Notes: generated by a model from the letters alone, not told the origin. A stretch of 64,000 nucleotides of DNA from Campylobacter jejuni subsp. jejuni 414 (GCA_000163995.1 CM000855.1:1551010-1615009); one strand, 5' to 3'. Positions 27,211 through 36,582 are shown, counted from the stretch's first letter. Numbers and translations: made by a program.

Positions 27211-27345
27211 TTGTTCTCTTTAAGCAAATATAATATATTTTAGCTTAAAGAGATTTTCCAAACTCAAAAGAGAGTTAGACTATGAATAAAAAAAGGGGGA
27301 GGGAAATAGCCTAACTCAACGAGATCTTAAAAAATCTCTCTAAAC
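27211..27345. ncRNA. Likely CJnc180/CJnc190 antisense sRNA pair
   Basis: The gap between Cj1650 and map is where I recall the overlapping sRNAs CJnc180 and CJnc190 in C. jejuni. The sequence shows three nested structures: CTCTTTAAGC (27216-27225) with GCTTAAAGAG (27243-27252); GAGTTAG (27272-27278) with CTAACTC (27311-27317); and GAGAT (27321-27325) with ATCTC (27334-27338). On the minus strand the loop of the second is CCCTCCCCC plus a U-run, which could pair with AGGAGG-type ribosome sites; that fits CJnc190, reported to repress ptmG. Exact ends and which RNA is which are not determined here. The rest (about 27346-27549) is about 95% A/T with no gene seen. Confidence 0.6.
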
Positions 27346-27549
27346 TAAAATAGATATTTAAATAATTTAACAATTTTTATTAAATTATTTAATAGTTTAA
27401 TATAATATGATATTTTATTCTAAAAAAACTTAAATAATACTAAAAATATTATTTAGTAACTTAAATTATTAAAGAATTAATATAATATTATTTAGAAAAT
27501 TTTAAATTTTTAAGAATTTAAGAAAAAATATTATTTTTGTAATTTAATA

Positions 27550-28308
27550 TTATACTACAGAAAGAATTTCAGCACGCCCATTAATCACGGCAACACAATG
27601 TTCATAATGACTCGCATTAAGTCCATCAGCACTTCCAGCATCCCATTTGCCATTATAATGCTTTGGGGTTCCATCTTTTTGACATATCATAGGTTCTATA
27701 CAAAAAACCATTCCATTTTTAATTTTTGGACCACTTTTTGCACTCGCACCTTTTTCTAAATAGTTTAAAATTTCAGGTTCTCCATGAGGTTTGCGTCCTA
27801 TGCCATGTCCACAATATCCACGAAGCGGTACAAAACCTCTTGTATGAATAAATTCACCCAAAGCAGCCGAAAGTTCCTTAAAACGCATTCCTTCATAAAT
27901 AATATCTATAGCATAATATAAAGCATCTTTAGCACAAGAGATCAAAGCTTCATCAGTAGCTGAAACTTCTCCTATAGCAATAGTTCTTGCTGCATCTCCA
28001 TAGTATCCATCGATCAAACTTCCCACATCAAGACCCAAAATATCACCCTCTTTGATAATTTTATCATCTGGAATTCCATGGATGCAAACTTGATTTAAAG
28101 ATGTACAAATAGCGCCTGGAAAGCCGTAAAGTCCTTTAAATGATGGTTTAGCATCAAGACTTAAAATATAATCTTCAGCCATTTTATCAATTTGCTTTAG
28201 ACTCATTCCTATCTTAATCTCATTCTCTAAAAAATTTAAAGTTTTTGCTACAATTTGATTTGCTATTCTTAATTTTTCTATTTCATCTGGTTTTTTTAAT
28301 TCTATCAT
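27550..28308 (-). CDS. map: Methionine aminopeptidase, type I
   Basis: 252 residues. Removes N-terminal Met from new proteins, a two-metal cytoplasmic enzyme. Metal ligands are in place: the two Asp in GLDVGSLIDGYYGDAART, the His in GYCGHGIGRKPHGEP, the Glu in FCIEPM and the late Glu in SHYEHCVAV. Ten bases downstream on the same strand of murI; ends in the AT-rich gap. Confidence 0.95.
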   Translation of the reverse strand: MIELKKPDEIEKLRIANQIVAKTLNFLENEIKIGMSLKQIDKMAEDYILSLDAKPSFKGLYGFPGAICTSLNQVCIHGIPDDKIIKEGDILGLDVGSLIDGYYGDAARTIAIGEVSATDEALISCAKDALYYAIDIIYEGMRFKELSAALGEFIHTRGFVPLRGYCGHGIGRKPHGEPEILNYLEKGASAKSGPKIKNGMVFCIEPMICQKDGTPKHYNGKWDAGSADGLNASHYEHCVAVINGRAEILSVV

Positions 28309-28317
28309 TTTATTTCC

Positions 28318-29061
28318 TTATAAATCTAGCCAAATTTTAGCAGTATTTTTTAAAGATTCAACATCACTTGAAGCATAAAAATGTAATTTTGCTTTATAAT
28401 TTTTCGAGCTTATATTTTCTCTTTCTTTAAGAAATTCAACTATAGCATCTCCTGAATGAATTAATTTTGTTTTATCGCCAAAATACTTACTTAAAGAACA
28501 GCCTAGTAAAGGAAAATGAGTACAAGCAAGTATCAAAGCATCTGGAACTGTAATGTTTTTAAAATAATACTCCATGGCGCTTTGCAAAAAATCTCCTTCA
28601 AAAATACCTTCTTCAACCATAGGCACAAAAAGCCCCGTAGCTAAAGCATTTATATTTGTATATCCTTGGGATAACAAACGCTTTTGATATTCTTCTGACT
28701 TAATCGTTGCTTTTGTAGCAATGACTAAAATTTCTTTATTTTTATCAGGTAAAGTCTTTATTGTTGATTTAACTCCTGCATCAATTACACCATATATCGG
28801 AAAATGTGCCTTTGATCTTAAAGCATCCAAAGCGTAAGCACTAGCAGTATTGCACGCAATGATAAGCATATCAATTTGAAATTGTTTAAAAAATTCTAAT
28901 GCTTCAAGACAAAACTTTATAATAGTATCTTTATCTTTTACTCCATAAGGAACTCTTGCAGTATCTCCATAATAGATAATTTCATCAAAAAGCCTAGCCT
29001 CATAAAGAGATTTTAAAACACTAATCCCCCCTACTCCACTATCAAATACACCTATTTTCAC
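28318..29061 (-). CDS. murI: Glutamate racemase
   Basis: 247 residues. Supplies D-glutamate for peptidoglycan. The catalytic cysteines are visible in ACNTASAYALD (first) and ILACTHFPLLG (second), with the FDSGVGGISV N terminus typical of the family. Ten bases from map and one base from the lipoprotein gene upstream, in a minus-strand run with other cell-wall and housekeeping genes. Confidence 0.95.
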   Translation of the reverse strand: MKIGVFDSGVGGISVLKSLYEARLFDEIIYYGDTARVPYGVKDKDTIIKFCLEALEFFKQFQIDMLIIACNTASAYALDALRSKAHFPIYGVIDAGVKSTIKTLPDKNKEILVIATKATIKSEEYQKRLLSQGYTNINALATGLFVPMVEEGIFEGDFLQSAMEYYFKNITVPDALILACTHFPLLGCSLSKYFGDKTKLIHSGDAIVEFLKERENISSKNYKAKLHFYASSDVESLKNTAKIWLDL

Positions 29062-29062
29062 T

Positions 29063-29524
29063 TTAATACCTTCTTGCTCCTATATAACGAGCCTTCCAAT
29101 AAGAAGTATTTAGCTCAACCTCTTTTACTCCGCCTTTGGTAGATAAATGTATAAATTTTCCTTGACTTGTATAAATACCAACATGCATACCATTTGGCCC
29201 TCTTCCTGTCTTGAAAAATACCAAATCCCCTGCTTGTAATTTCGATTTAGAAATTTTTCTTCCAGAACCTAATTGAGTTTTTGTAGTACGAGGTATGTGT
29301 ATATTAAGCTGAGCTAATGCACTCTGTGTAAATCCTGAACAATCAGCACCTCTTTTACTTGTTCCCCCTAAAACATAAGGGGTTTTTTTCCATTCGTTTG
29401 CAATAGTCTTAAGTTTTGTTTCTTTACTTGTATTATAAATTGGATGAGTAGAATTTAAATTCTGATAAAAACTACATCCATTTATAAAAAATATAATTGC
29501 AATGATAAAAAAAATATGTCTCAT
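29063..29524 (-). CDS. NlpC/P60-family lipoprotein
   Basis: 153 residues. Lipoprotein signal MRHIFFIIAIIFFINGCSF (lipobox INGC), then an NlpC/P60 domain: the nucleophile in GADCSGFTQSAL, the His in NGMHVGIYTSQGKFIHLS. Such proteins are peptidoglycan endopeptidases (cut gamma-D-Glu-mDAP or related links). Located between nhaA and murI on one strand. By position Cj1653c. Substrate not known. Confidence 0.9.
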   Translation of the reverse strand: MRHIFFIIAIIFFINGCSFYQNLNSTHPIYNTSKETKLKTIANEWKKTPYVLGGTSKRGADCSGFTQSALAQLNIHIPRTTKTQLGSGRKISKSKLQAGDLVFFKTGRGPNGMHVGIYTSQGKFIHLSTKGGVKEVELNTSYWKARYIGARRY

Positions 29525-29532
29525 CAGTTTCC

Positions 29533-30702
29533 TTAAGATCGAGTAGCAAAAAATTTAAGATAAATAAAACCCCAAATTCCAGAACAAAATGAGGCTATAA
29601 GAATGGCCAAATTATCCGCATAATTAAAAACATCACTGACTTCATACGCCAAACCATCGATAAACAAACTCATCGTAAAACCAATGCCTGTAAGTATACA
29701 AACCCCGTAAAGTTGTTTTAAATCTGAACCTTGAGGCAAAGCTGCAAATTTAAAGCGGATCGCCAAATAAGAAAATAAAAATACACCCACTTGCTTGCCT
29801 ACAAAAAGACCTAAGAAAATACCTATGCTCACGCCTGAAAAAACTGCCCCAATATCGATATTGGATAAATTTACTCCAGCATTAGCAAAAGCAAATAAAG
29901 GCAAAATAACAAAAGCAAGCCAAAATTTTAGACTTTCATGAATTTCTTCTAAAAATGCTTCCCCATTTTTAGTTTGCATCGGTATAAAAAATGCTGTTAT
30001 AATTCCAGCTAAAGTTGCATGCACACCACTTTTTAAAACACTAATCCAAAGAATAACTGAACAAATAAAATAAAAAGATTTTCTTGTTATCCCTAAAAGA
30101 TTTAAAACAAACATTACTAAAATAGCAATTCCTGCAACCACAAAAGCAACTATTGATAATTTTGTCGTATAAAAAATAGCTATAATTAAAATAGCGCCCA
30201 CATCATCAAAAATAGCTAAAGAAAGTAAAAAAATTTTTAAACTTGATGGAATATGCTTACCACACATCATTAAAATCGCTAAAGCAAACGCTGTATCCGT
30301 AGCTGTAGGTATAGCCCAACCTTTTAAAGTATAAGCATCTCCTATATTTACTAAAGCAAATAGCATCGCAGGTATAAGTATACCCCCTAAGGCAGCCATA
30401 AAAGGCAAAACAATATTTTTAGGATTTTTAAAGTCCCCATGCAAAAATTCTCTCTTAAGTTCAAGTCCTATAGCAAAGAAAAATATAGATATAAGCCCAT
30501 CATTAATCCAAAGTAAAAAAGGCTTATTAAGCTCAAATTCACCGACACTAAATCCAACTTTTAAATTTAAAAATTCTCGATAATATTCGCTAAAAGATCC
30601 ATTTTGCACAAGCAAAGCAAGCAAAGTGCAAACTATAAGCAAGACACCTCCAAAAGCTTCATTTAAAATTAAAGTTTTTAATTTAATAATTACATTATTC
30701 AT
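29533..30702 (-). CDS. nhaA: Na+/H+ antiporter NhaA, second copy
   Basis: 389 residues, about 12 membrane segments. The NhaA core is intact: [34 protein letters not shown] (the two Asp of the ion site lie in [18 protein letters not shown]) and [16 protein letters not shown]. Exports sodium for protons and helps at alkaline pH. Its start overlaps the stop of the other nhaA copy by four bases, so both are co-translated. By position nhaA2 (Cj1654c). Confidence 0.95.
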   Translation of the reverse strand: MNNVIIKLKTLILNEAFGGVLLIVCTLLALLVQNGSFSEYYREFLNLKVGFSVGEFELNKPFLLWINDGLISIFFFAIGLELKREFLHGDFKNPKNIVLPFMAALGGILIPAMLFALVNIGDAYTLKGWAIPTATDTAFALAILMMCGKHIPSSLKIFLLSLAIFDDVGAILIIAIFYTTKLSIVAFVVAGIAILVMFVLNLLGITRKSFYFICSVILWISVLKSGVHATLAGIITAFFIPMQTKNGEAFLEEIHESLKFWLAFVILPLFAFANAGVNLSNIDIGAVFSGVSIGIFLGLFVGKQVGVFLFSYLAIRFKFAALPQGSDLKQLYGVCILTGIGFTMSLFIDGLAYEVSDVFNYADNLAILIASFCSGIWGFIYLKFFATRS

Positions 30703-31847
30703 TTAACAATCTTAAGATAAATAAAGCCAACAATGGCACTTAAAAAACTAGCTATTAAAATAGCAAGTCTATCCGCATATTCAAAAATATCACTATTTTT
30801 ATACGCCAAACCATCGATAAATAAACTCATCGTAAAACCAATGCCTGTCAAAATACAAATGCCATAAAATTTTCCATATTTAATATTTTCGGGTAATTTT
30901 GCAAGCTTAAGTTTAATAGCAATAAAACAAAAAGTGAAAACACCTAATTGTTTTCCTAAAAATAATCCTAAAATAATTCCAAGACTCACAGGTGAAAACA
31001 CGGAACCAAGATCCATATCTCTAATGTCAATTCCAGCATTAGCAAAAGCAAATAAAGGCAAGATAAAATAAATCACCCAAGGATTTAAATCCTTAAGAAC
31101 CTCATGTAAATAAGGTTTTTTATTTTTTGTATCAAGTGGTATAAATAAAGAAATGATCACACCAGCCAAAGTTGCATGTACACCACTTTTAAGCATAGCT
31201 ATCCACAACACAACACCCACCAACACATATAAAGAAAGATGGGTAATATGATAATAATTTAATAAAAGCAAAGCAAATACACAAAACAAACAAATGATAA
31301 TTGCCAAAGCTGAAAGCTGATCTGTGTAAAATAGAGCAATAATGACAATAGCGCCTAAATCATCAAAAATAGCTAAAGAGAGTAAAAAAAGCTTTAAACT
31401 TGTAGGAATTTTATTTCCCAAAAGCATCAAAATACCCACAGCAAAAGCTATATCAGTTGCTGTAGGTATTGCCCAGCCTTTCATAGCAAAATCATGAGAA
31501 TAGTTAATAACAGCAAAAATTAAAGCAGGGATAATCATACCTCCTAAAGCCCCAAATATAGGTAAAGATACAGCTCTTATATTTTTAAGCTGTCCGCGTA
31601 AAATTTCATATTTTAACTCAAGCCCTATACATAGAAAAAAGATAGCTATTAAACCATCGTTTATCCACAAATCCAACGACTTTGAAATTTGAAAATGATC
31701 AAATCCTACTGTAAAATTAGCATTAAAAAAATCTGTATAAATAACACTTAAAGAAGAATTTTTACATAACAAAGCTAGAAATGTAAAAAATATGAGTAAA
31801 ATACCGGGGAAAGTTTCATTTAAAACCATCTTCTTTATCATTTGCAT
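30699..31847 (-). CDS. nhaA: Na+/H+ antiporter NhaA, first copy
   Basis: 382 residues; AGGAG lies six bases before the ATG at 31847. Same motifs as its neighbour ([59 protein letters not shown]), but clearly diverged over its length, so this is an old duplication. The upstream stretch carries a TATAAT-like -10 and, at 31881-31900, a TGATAAATAATAATGATAAG run that looks a little like a Fur box; I would not rely on it. By position nhaA1 (Cj1655c). Confidence 0.95.
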   Translation of the reverse strand: MQMIKKMVLNETFPGILLIFFTFLALLCKNSSLSVIYTDFFNANFTVGFDHFQISKSLDLWINDGLIAIFFLCIGLELKYEILRGQLKNIRAVSLPIFGALGGMIIPALIFAVINYSHDFAMKGWAIPTATDIAFAVGILMLLGNKIPTSLKLFLLSLAIFDDLGAIVIIALFYTDQLSALAIIICLFCVFALLLLNYYHITHLSLYVLVGVVLWIAMLKSGVHATLAGVIISLFIPLDTKNKKPYLHEVLKDLNPWVIYFILPLFAFANAGIDIRDMDLGSVFSPVSLGIILGLFLGKQLGVFTFCFIAIKLKLAKLPENIKYGKFYGICILTGIGFTMSLFIDGLAYKNSDIFEYADRLAILIASFLSAIVGFIYLKIVK

Positions 31848-31935
31848 GCTTAACTCCTAAATAATATTATAAAAATTTTATGATAAATAATAATGATAAG
31901 ATTATAACGAAAAAATACTAAAGAAATAATTATTT

Positions 31936-31982
31936 AAAAAACAAGCTCAAGACGCTAAAGAAATTCTTAAGCTTGTTTTTTT
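31936..31982. terminator. Terminator between the YjfB-like gene and nhaA
   Basis: AAAAAACAAGCT (31936-31947) and AGCTTGTTTTTT (31970-31981) form a 12-bp perfect stem around a 22-base loop, with A and T runs on the outer ends, so it can stop transcription both ways. It lies eight bases beyond the YjfB-like stop and upstream of nhaA, separating the two minus-strand units. Confidence 0.75.
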
Positions 31983-31989
31983 AAGATAT

Positions 31990-32172
31990 TTAAGCGTAAA
32001 TATCCAAGCCACTAGAGCTAGAAGCTTGTGGAGTGGAAGCTTGAGAGGCACCTTCCATACCTTCGATGAGCTCGCTCATCAATGCCTCGTTTGTATCCAT
32101 AGATTTTTTCAAAACTGAAGTATTAACAGCAGTCATTAAATTAGCATTACCCATAGAAACATCTGAAACCAT
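31990..32172 (-). CDS. YjfB-like putative motility protein (Cj1656c)
   Basis: 60 residues, Met/Ser/Ala-rich. The pattern (NLMTAVNTSVLKKSMDTNEALMSELIEGM, then a low-complexity SQASTPQASSSSG tail ending in LDIYA) matches the YjfB family (PF14070), linked with motility in Bacillus and others. Strong ribosome site AAAGGAGG. A FliA-type promoter lies 37 bases upstream and a strong terminator follows, so it is a one-gene flagellar-class unit. Molecular role unknown. Confidence 0.8.
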   Translation of the reverse strand: MVSDVSMGNANLMTAVNTSVLKKSMDTNEALMSELIEGMEGASQASTPQASSSSGLDIYA

Positions 32173-32208
32173 AATCGTCCTCCTTTTAGTATAGTCTTAA
32201 GGCTTTAT

Positions 32209-32235
32209 TAAATCGGATGATATTTTTAAAACTTA
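32209..32235 (-). promoter_or_regulatory. Sigma-28 (FliA) promoter of the YjfB-like gene
   Basis: On the minus strand TAAGTTTT (32228-32235), 11 bases, CCGATTTA (32209-32216). This is close to the FliA consensus TAAAGTTT-N11-GCCGATAA with the correct spacer. It lies 37 bases before the start of the gene. Confidence 0.7.
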
Positions 32236-32403
32236 ATATTTTTTGCTAAGCTTTTTAAAATTTTCAAGGAAACTAATGTCTAAAGCAGAAATTCATAAAA
32301 ATTTACAATCATAGAAACAATAAATATTCATTAAAATATAATTAATAAAAAATATTCTAAATATAAAAACTTATTTTTTAGTTCTATATTAAGATTTTTA
32401 TAT

Positions 32404-32440
32404 TATACTAAACTATTATCGATTTTTGATAATAAATATT
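32404..32440 (+). promoter_or_regulatory. Promoter and Fur box of the ftr1-p19 iron cluster
   Basis: TATACT (32404-32409) fits a -10 box; just downstream TATTATC and GATAATA (about 32415-32435) form an inverted repeat that continues into AAATATTATTTTTATC, a Fur-box-like stretch. Position over the start site fits iron repression, as known for p19. By-eye call. Confidence 0.55.
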
Positions 32441-32470
32441 ATTTTTATCAAAAATAAAGGAATAATGATA

Positions 32471-34564
32471 ATGAAAATTTGTAAAATTATATTTTTTATT
32501 ATAAGCATTTTTTTAGTAAGCTCAGCTTTTGCTAGAGTAGATGATTATATTAATGAAGCAAATCTTATCAAAGATATGCTAAGACAAAGCATAGAAACTT
32601 ATAAAAAGGGTGATAACCTAGGTGCTAAAAAGCTTAGTGAAGATGCGTATTTCCAGCATTTTGAAAATATGGAAGGTCCCATAGGAAGAAATATAGGAAG
32701 AAAAGCCATCACTATGGAACGTAAATTTGTCAATTTGCGTCGCATGTATAAAGATGAAGCTCCTTTAACGCAAATTAATGCTTTAATTGATAGTCTTTAT
32801 TATGATCTTGATGAAGTAGCACCAATTTTACAAAATGGATATCGTTTAAAAGCAGAGGCAAGCGATACAAACTACGATAAGACTAAAGCCGAAAAATCAA
32901 GCCTAGAAGCCAATGCCAAACGCGAATCTGATGCAGAAGCTTTAATCGCACAAATGATGGGAGTAGATAAAAAAGATTTAGCACAAAGCTCTTCAACCAC
33001 CCAAACTCCCGATACACCTACAAACAATGGTACAAGTAAACTTACAGATGACAATGCGAGTGCTGATTTACAAGCTGCTGCTGCAATGGATGTAAGATTG
33101 CAATTTATACTGGATAATATCTCTACTAAATTTTTAGAAGCTGCCAATGCTTTTAAGGAAAAAAACTATCAACAGAGTAAAGATTTTTTAAACGATGCTT
33201 TATTTAGTGATTATCGCAACACCAAGGTAGAAATTTTAGTAAATAAATTTACCAAAGCAGGAAATGATCAAAAAATTCAACAAGCCATACGCACCCTTAT
33301 ACGCCAAATCAATGATACAAAAATAGATGAAAAAAGCTTAAGAGATAGCTTGGATAATATAGAAGAGCAAATTTTTGATGTTTTTCTACAAATTCCAAAT
33401 TCAGAACTTTCAAATTTGAAAATTTCAGGTTTTAACGATGAAACAAAAGGTAAGGATTATGCTAAAGTTTCTGATGATATCAAGCTTGCCTTAGATAGAA
33501 TTTTAAAAAATTATGATGGCTTTAGTGCTTCTATAGTAGATGATCTACAAGGGATTTATTTAGATATTTTTGAAGCAAGTGGAATGGAAAATAAAATTGG
33601 TGCCGTAGATAGTGGCTTAAAACTTAAAATAGAAAGTTTATTTTCCAAAGGGGTAGCACTCATTAAGGCAAATGCAGGCAAAAAAGAGCTTGAAACCACC
33701 TTTAATGACTTAGAGCAACTCATAACAAGTAGCGTGGATAAAATTCAAGATTCCACTCCTTATTCGCTATTTGTATGGGCTTTAGGTATTATTATCCGTG
33801 AAGGCTTAGAAGCTTTAATTATCGTTGTAGCCATTGTTTCATACCTTGTTCAAAGCGGCAATAAAAATCGTTTAAATATCGCCTATAGTGCTCTTTTTAC
33901 AGGAGTAATTTTAAGTTTTATTACCGCTTTTGGAGTTTCTTGGCTTTTCAAAGAAAATGCAGGACAAAGTAGAGAGCTTATAGAAGGTGTTACTATGCTT
34001 ATAGCTGTGTTTTTACTTTTTTATGTGGGCTTTTGGCTTCTTTCAAACGCACAAAATAAAAAATGGGCAAGCTTTATCAAACAAGGTGCCATAGATGCCA
34101 TATCAAACAATAGTGCAAAAACCCTCTGGATAACCGTATTTTTAGCCGTTTATAGAGAAGGTGCAGAAACAGTGCTCTTTTATCAAGCCTTATTTTTTGA
34201 TGCTAAAACAAGCACTGATTTTAGCGCTGTTTTTGGCGGACTTGGACTTGGAATTTTAATACTTATCATTTTATATTTTCTTTTAAAAGCAGGAGCTATT
34301 CGTATCCCTATAAAACAATTTTTCTATATCACCTCTTATATTATTTTTTACATGGTTTTTGTTTTTACGGGCAAAGGCATAGCTGAACTTATAGAAGGAA
34401 AAGTCATCATTCCTAGTCTTATATCTATAAATTTTGAACCGATTTTATGGCTTGGAATTTATCCTTACTATGAAACCTTAATCCCTCAATTTATAGTTTT
34501 AATTTTGCTAACTATTGGCATTTTAATAACAAAACAAATTTCAAAAAAAGGAGTAAAATCATGA
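32471..34564 (+). CDS. ftr1: Ftr1-type iron permease (Cj1658)
   Basis: 697 residues from ATG 32471 (AAAGGA nine bases upstream; ATG 32465 is a near alternative). Signal peptide (MKICKIIFFIISIFLVSSAFA), a long periplasmic helical domain (about 25-430) with a Ser/Thr/Pro-rich linker, then about seven membrane helices. The Ftr1 iron-site motifs are both present: REGLE (about 443) and REGAE (about 562). It imports iron with the periplasmic protein P19. Stop overlaps the p19 ATG. First gene of an eight-gene Fur-type cluster. Confidence 0.92.
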   Translation: MKICKIIFFIISIFLVSSAFARVDDYINEANLIKDMLRQSIETYKKGDNLGAKKLSEDAYFQHFENMEGPIGRNIGRKAITMERKFVNLRRMYKDEAPLTQINALIDSLYYDLDEVAPILQNGYRLKAEASDTNYDKTKAEKSSLEANAKRESDAEALIAQMMGVDKKDLAQSSSTTQTPDTPTNNGTSKLTDDNASADLQAAAAMDVRLQFILDNISTKFLEAANAFKEKNYQQSKDFLNDALFSDYRNTKVEILVNKFTKAGNDQKIQQAIRTLIRQINDTKIDEKSLRDSLDNIEEQIFDVFLQIPNSELSNLKISGFNDETKGKDYAKVSDDIKLALDRILKNYDGFSASIVDDLQGIYLDIFEASGMENKIGAVDSGLKLKIESLFSKGVALIKANAGKKELETTFNDLEQLITSSVDKIQDSTPYSLFVWALGIIIREGLEALIIVVAIVSYLVQSGNKNRLNIAYSALFTGVILSFITAFGVSWLFKENAGQSRELIEGVTMLIAVFLLFYVGFWLLSNAQNKKWASFIKQGAIDAISNNSAKTLWITVFLAVYREGAETVLFYQALFFDAKTSTDFSAVFGGLGLGILILIILYFLLKAGAIRIPIKQFFYITSYIIFYMVFVFTGKGIAELIEGKVIIPSLISINFEPILWLGIYPYYETLIPQFIVLILLTIGILITKQISKKGVKS

Positions 34565-35100
34565 TAAAAAAAGTTTTATCAGTAGTTGCTGCAGCTGCAG
34601 TTATTAGCACAAATTTATTTGCAGGCGAAGTACCAATTGGCGATCCAAAAGAATTAAATGGTATGGAAATAGCTGCTGTTTATTTACAACCTATTGAAAT
34701 GGAACCAAGAGGTATTGATTTAGCCGCGTCTTTAGCAGACATTCACTTAGAAGCAGATATTCACGCACTTAAAAATAATCCAAATGGTTTTCCAGAAGGT
34801 TTTTGGATGCCTTATTTAACCATAGCTTACGAACTTAAAAATACAGACACAGGCGCCATTAAACGTGGAACCTTAATGCCTATGGTAGCCGATGATGGTC
34901 CTCACTATGGTGCAAATATTGCTATGGAAAAAGATAAAAAAGGTGGTTTTGGCGTAGGAAATTATGAATTAACTTTTTATATCTCAAATCCGGAAAAGCA
35001 AGGCTTTGGACGCCATGTTGATGAAGAAACAGGCGTGGGCAAGTGGTTTGAACCTTTTAAAGTAGATTATAAATTCAAATACACAGGTACACCAAAGTGA
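34561..35100 (+). CDS. p19: P19 periplasmic iron/copper-binding protein
   Basis: 179 residues. Signal peptide MIKKVLSVVAAAAVISTNLFA; the mature protein carries the family pattern EVPIGDPKELNGMEIAAVYLQPIEMEP, DIHLEADIHA, GPHYGANIAM and a late GFGRHVDEETG, with conserved Met/His residues that bind Cu and Fe. It is a homodimeric partner of the Ftr1 permease (FetP in E. coli). It is the original p19 of C. jejuni (Cj1659), needed for growth under iron limitation. Two strong hairpins follow. Confidence 0.96.
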   Translation: MIKKVLSVVAAAAVISTNLFAGEVPIGDPKELNGMEIAAVYLQPIEMEPRGIDLAASLADIHLEADIHALKNNPNGFPEGFWMPYLTIAYELKNTDTGAIKRGTLMPMVADDGPHYGANIAMEKDKKGGFGVGNYELTFYISNPEKQGFGRHVDEETGVGKWFEPFKVDYKFKYTGTPK

Positions 35101-35104
35101 TTTT

Positions 35105-35168
35105 ACACTCGGAATATCCGAGTGTTTAAACATTTTTATTTTTAATTTTACAAATAAAAATGTTTAAA
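35105..35168 (+). terminator. Two tandem stem-loops after p19
   Basis: First hairpin ACACTCGGA-ATA-TCCGAGTGT (35105-35125), perfect 9-bp stem followed by T-rich sequence. Second: a perfect 17-bp AT-rich stem, arms 35125-35141 and 35152-35168, loop of ten bases. The pair lies inside the iron cluster, between p19 and the next gene, and may partly stop transcription or protect the p19 mRNA so that p19 is made in excess. Confidence 0.7.
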
Positions 35169-35177
35169 GAGTAAATT

Positions 35178-36582
35178 ATGAGTATATATTTTGTGCATTT
35201 TCTTATCAGTGTTTTACCACTAAGTATTTTGATGGCTTTTATCACTCCTAATAAAAAATATATTTTTAAAAGTTTTTTAGTAGTTTTTTTAGGCTTTTTG
35301 TTTGGATATTTTGCTTTTTTTATCGCAGCACAATTTTTAAAAACTGAAAATTTAATTTTTAATTTTGATTTTGTTTTCATAAGTTTATTGCTAGCAAGCT
35401 TTATATTTTATTTTTGGAAAAAAATTGAAATTTTAAATTTTATTTTTATTAGGAATTTTAAGTTTTTGCATAGCCTTACATTATTATTTTTTAAGTCAAG
35501 ATTTTCCTATTTTTACTAGTTCTTTAATCGATAGCGAAGGCATAAGTTCTTTAGGTTTTATCACTTTAGCTTTGCTTGTTTGTATTTTAATTTTTTTCTT
35601 TTTAAAATGGCAAAAAAATTTTAATCAAAAAACAAGCTTTATACTTTTTTTACTACTTGTTTTTATAGAAAGCGATAAAGCTCTAGCTAATATCTTGCTT
35701 ACCTTAATGCGAAATTCCATCATAGAAACTCATGCATTTTTGGTTAGTTTTGTAGGAAAAAGTAATTATTTTGGTATTTTTGGAATTTATGTTTATTTAT
35801 TTTTTATTACTGTTTTAGCATTTCTAAGTTTAAAAATTCGCAAAAAAAATATAACTAAAAAACAAATTTTAGATATAAGCTATCGCAAAAACGAAGCTAA
35901 AACAAGTCTTATTAATCGCTATTTTTCTAGTGTTTTTATCTCTTGTGTTGTAAGCTTTTGCATTATTTTATACTTTTTTATGGTAAGCTCTAAACCTCTA
36001 ACCATAGATGAGCCTAAAGAAATTTTACCCGATAGTAATGGTAAATTTATCTTTGATATAACTCTTTTAAGAGATAATAAACTTCACCGCTTTGCTTATA
36101 TTAGTGCGGAAGGCAAAGTGATAAGATTTTTTCTTATCAACAAAAGAGAAGACAAAGATTCGCCTGTAGCAGTTTTTGATGCTTGTATGATTTGTGGGGA
36201 TATGGGATATATCAAAAAAGATGGGCAGCTTATTTGCATTTCTTGTAATGTGCGTATTTTCTTACCTAGTGTAGGTAAAAGCGGAGGTTGTAATCCTATC
36301 CCACTAAAATACGAATATGATGGTAAAAAAATTACTATAGATGTTAAAGATGTTATAGCAGGATCTAATTATTTTAGTCAAATCAAAGAAATCGAAGTGG
36401 AAGATCCTGTATCAAAAACTAAGGTTATAAACACACAAGCTCCTTTTTCTTATAGCTATAAAGGAATTACTTATTATTTTTCAAATCAAAAGAACTATGA
36501 AGAATTTAAAAAAGATCCTATGAAATATGTAGAAGAAAATGAAGCCCTATTTTTAATTCAAAGGAGAAATGATGTTGGCTAA
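35178..36582 (+). pseudogene. Iron-cluster DUF2318 membrane protein, frameshifted (Cj1660)
   Basis: Starts MSIYFVHFLISVLPLSILMA at 35178; that frame reads about 85 good residues of membrane helix and then closes at 35519. The next helix continues in another frame (LLGILSFCIALHYYFLSQDF) and runs on to 36582. Removing one base near 35428-35445 (TTTTAAATTTTA) restores 467 residues: about eight membrane segments and a C-terminal DUF2318 domain with CMICGDMGY and CISCN, cysteines likely to hold metal. Gene is part of the p19 iron cluster (FetM-like genes occur there in other bacteria). Real break, slippage or sequence error cannot be told apart here. Confidence 0.75.

Noticed and set aside
27355-27549. 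CRISPR or repeat array in the AT-rich tract before map
   Set aside because: Recurring TTATTAAATTATTTA-like words are low-complexity A/T sequence, with no regular repeat-spacer spacing.
31881-31900. Fur box upstream of nhaA
   Set aside because: A/T-rich GATAA repeats are common by chance here; symmetry is weak and there is no iron link for the gene.
32276-32314. 12-codon ORF with AAGGAAACTA ribosome-like site between the YjfB-like gene and ftr1
   Set aside because: Short enough to be chance in AT-rich DNA; no regulatory codon bias and no hairpin after it to support a leader peptide.
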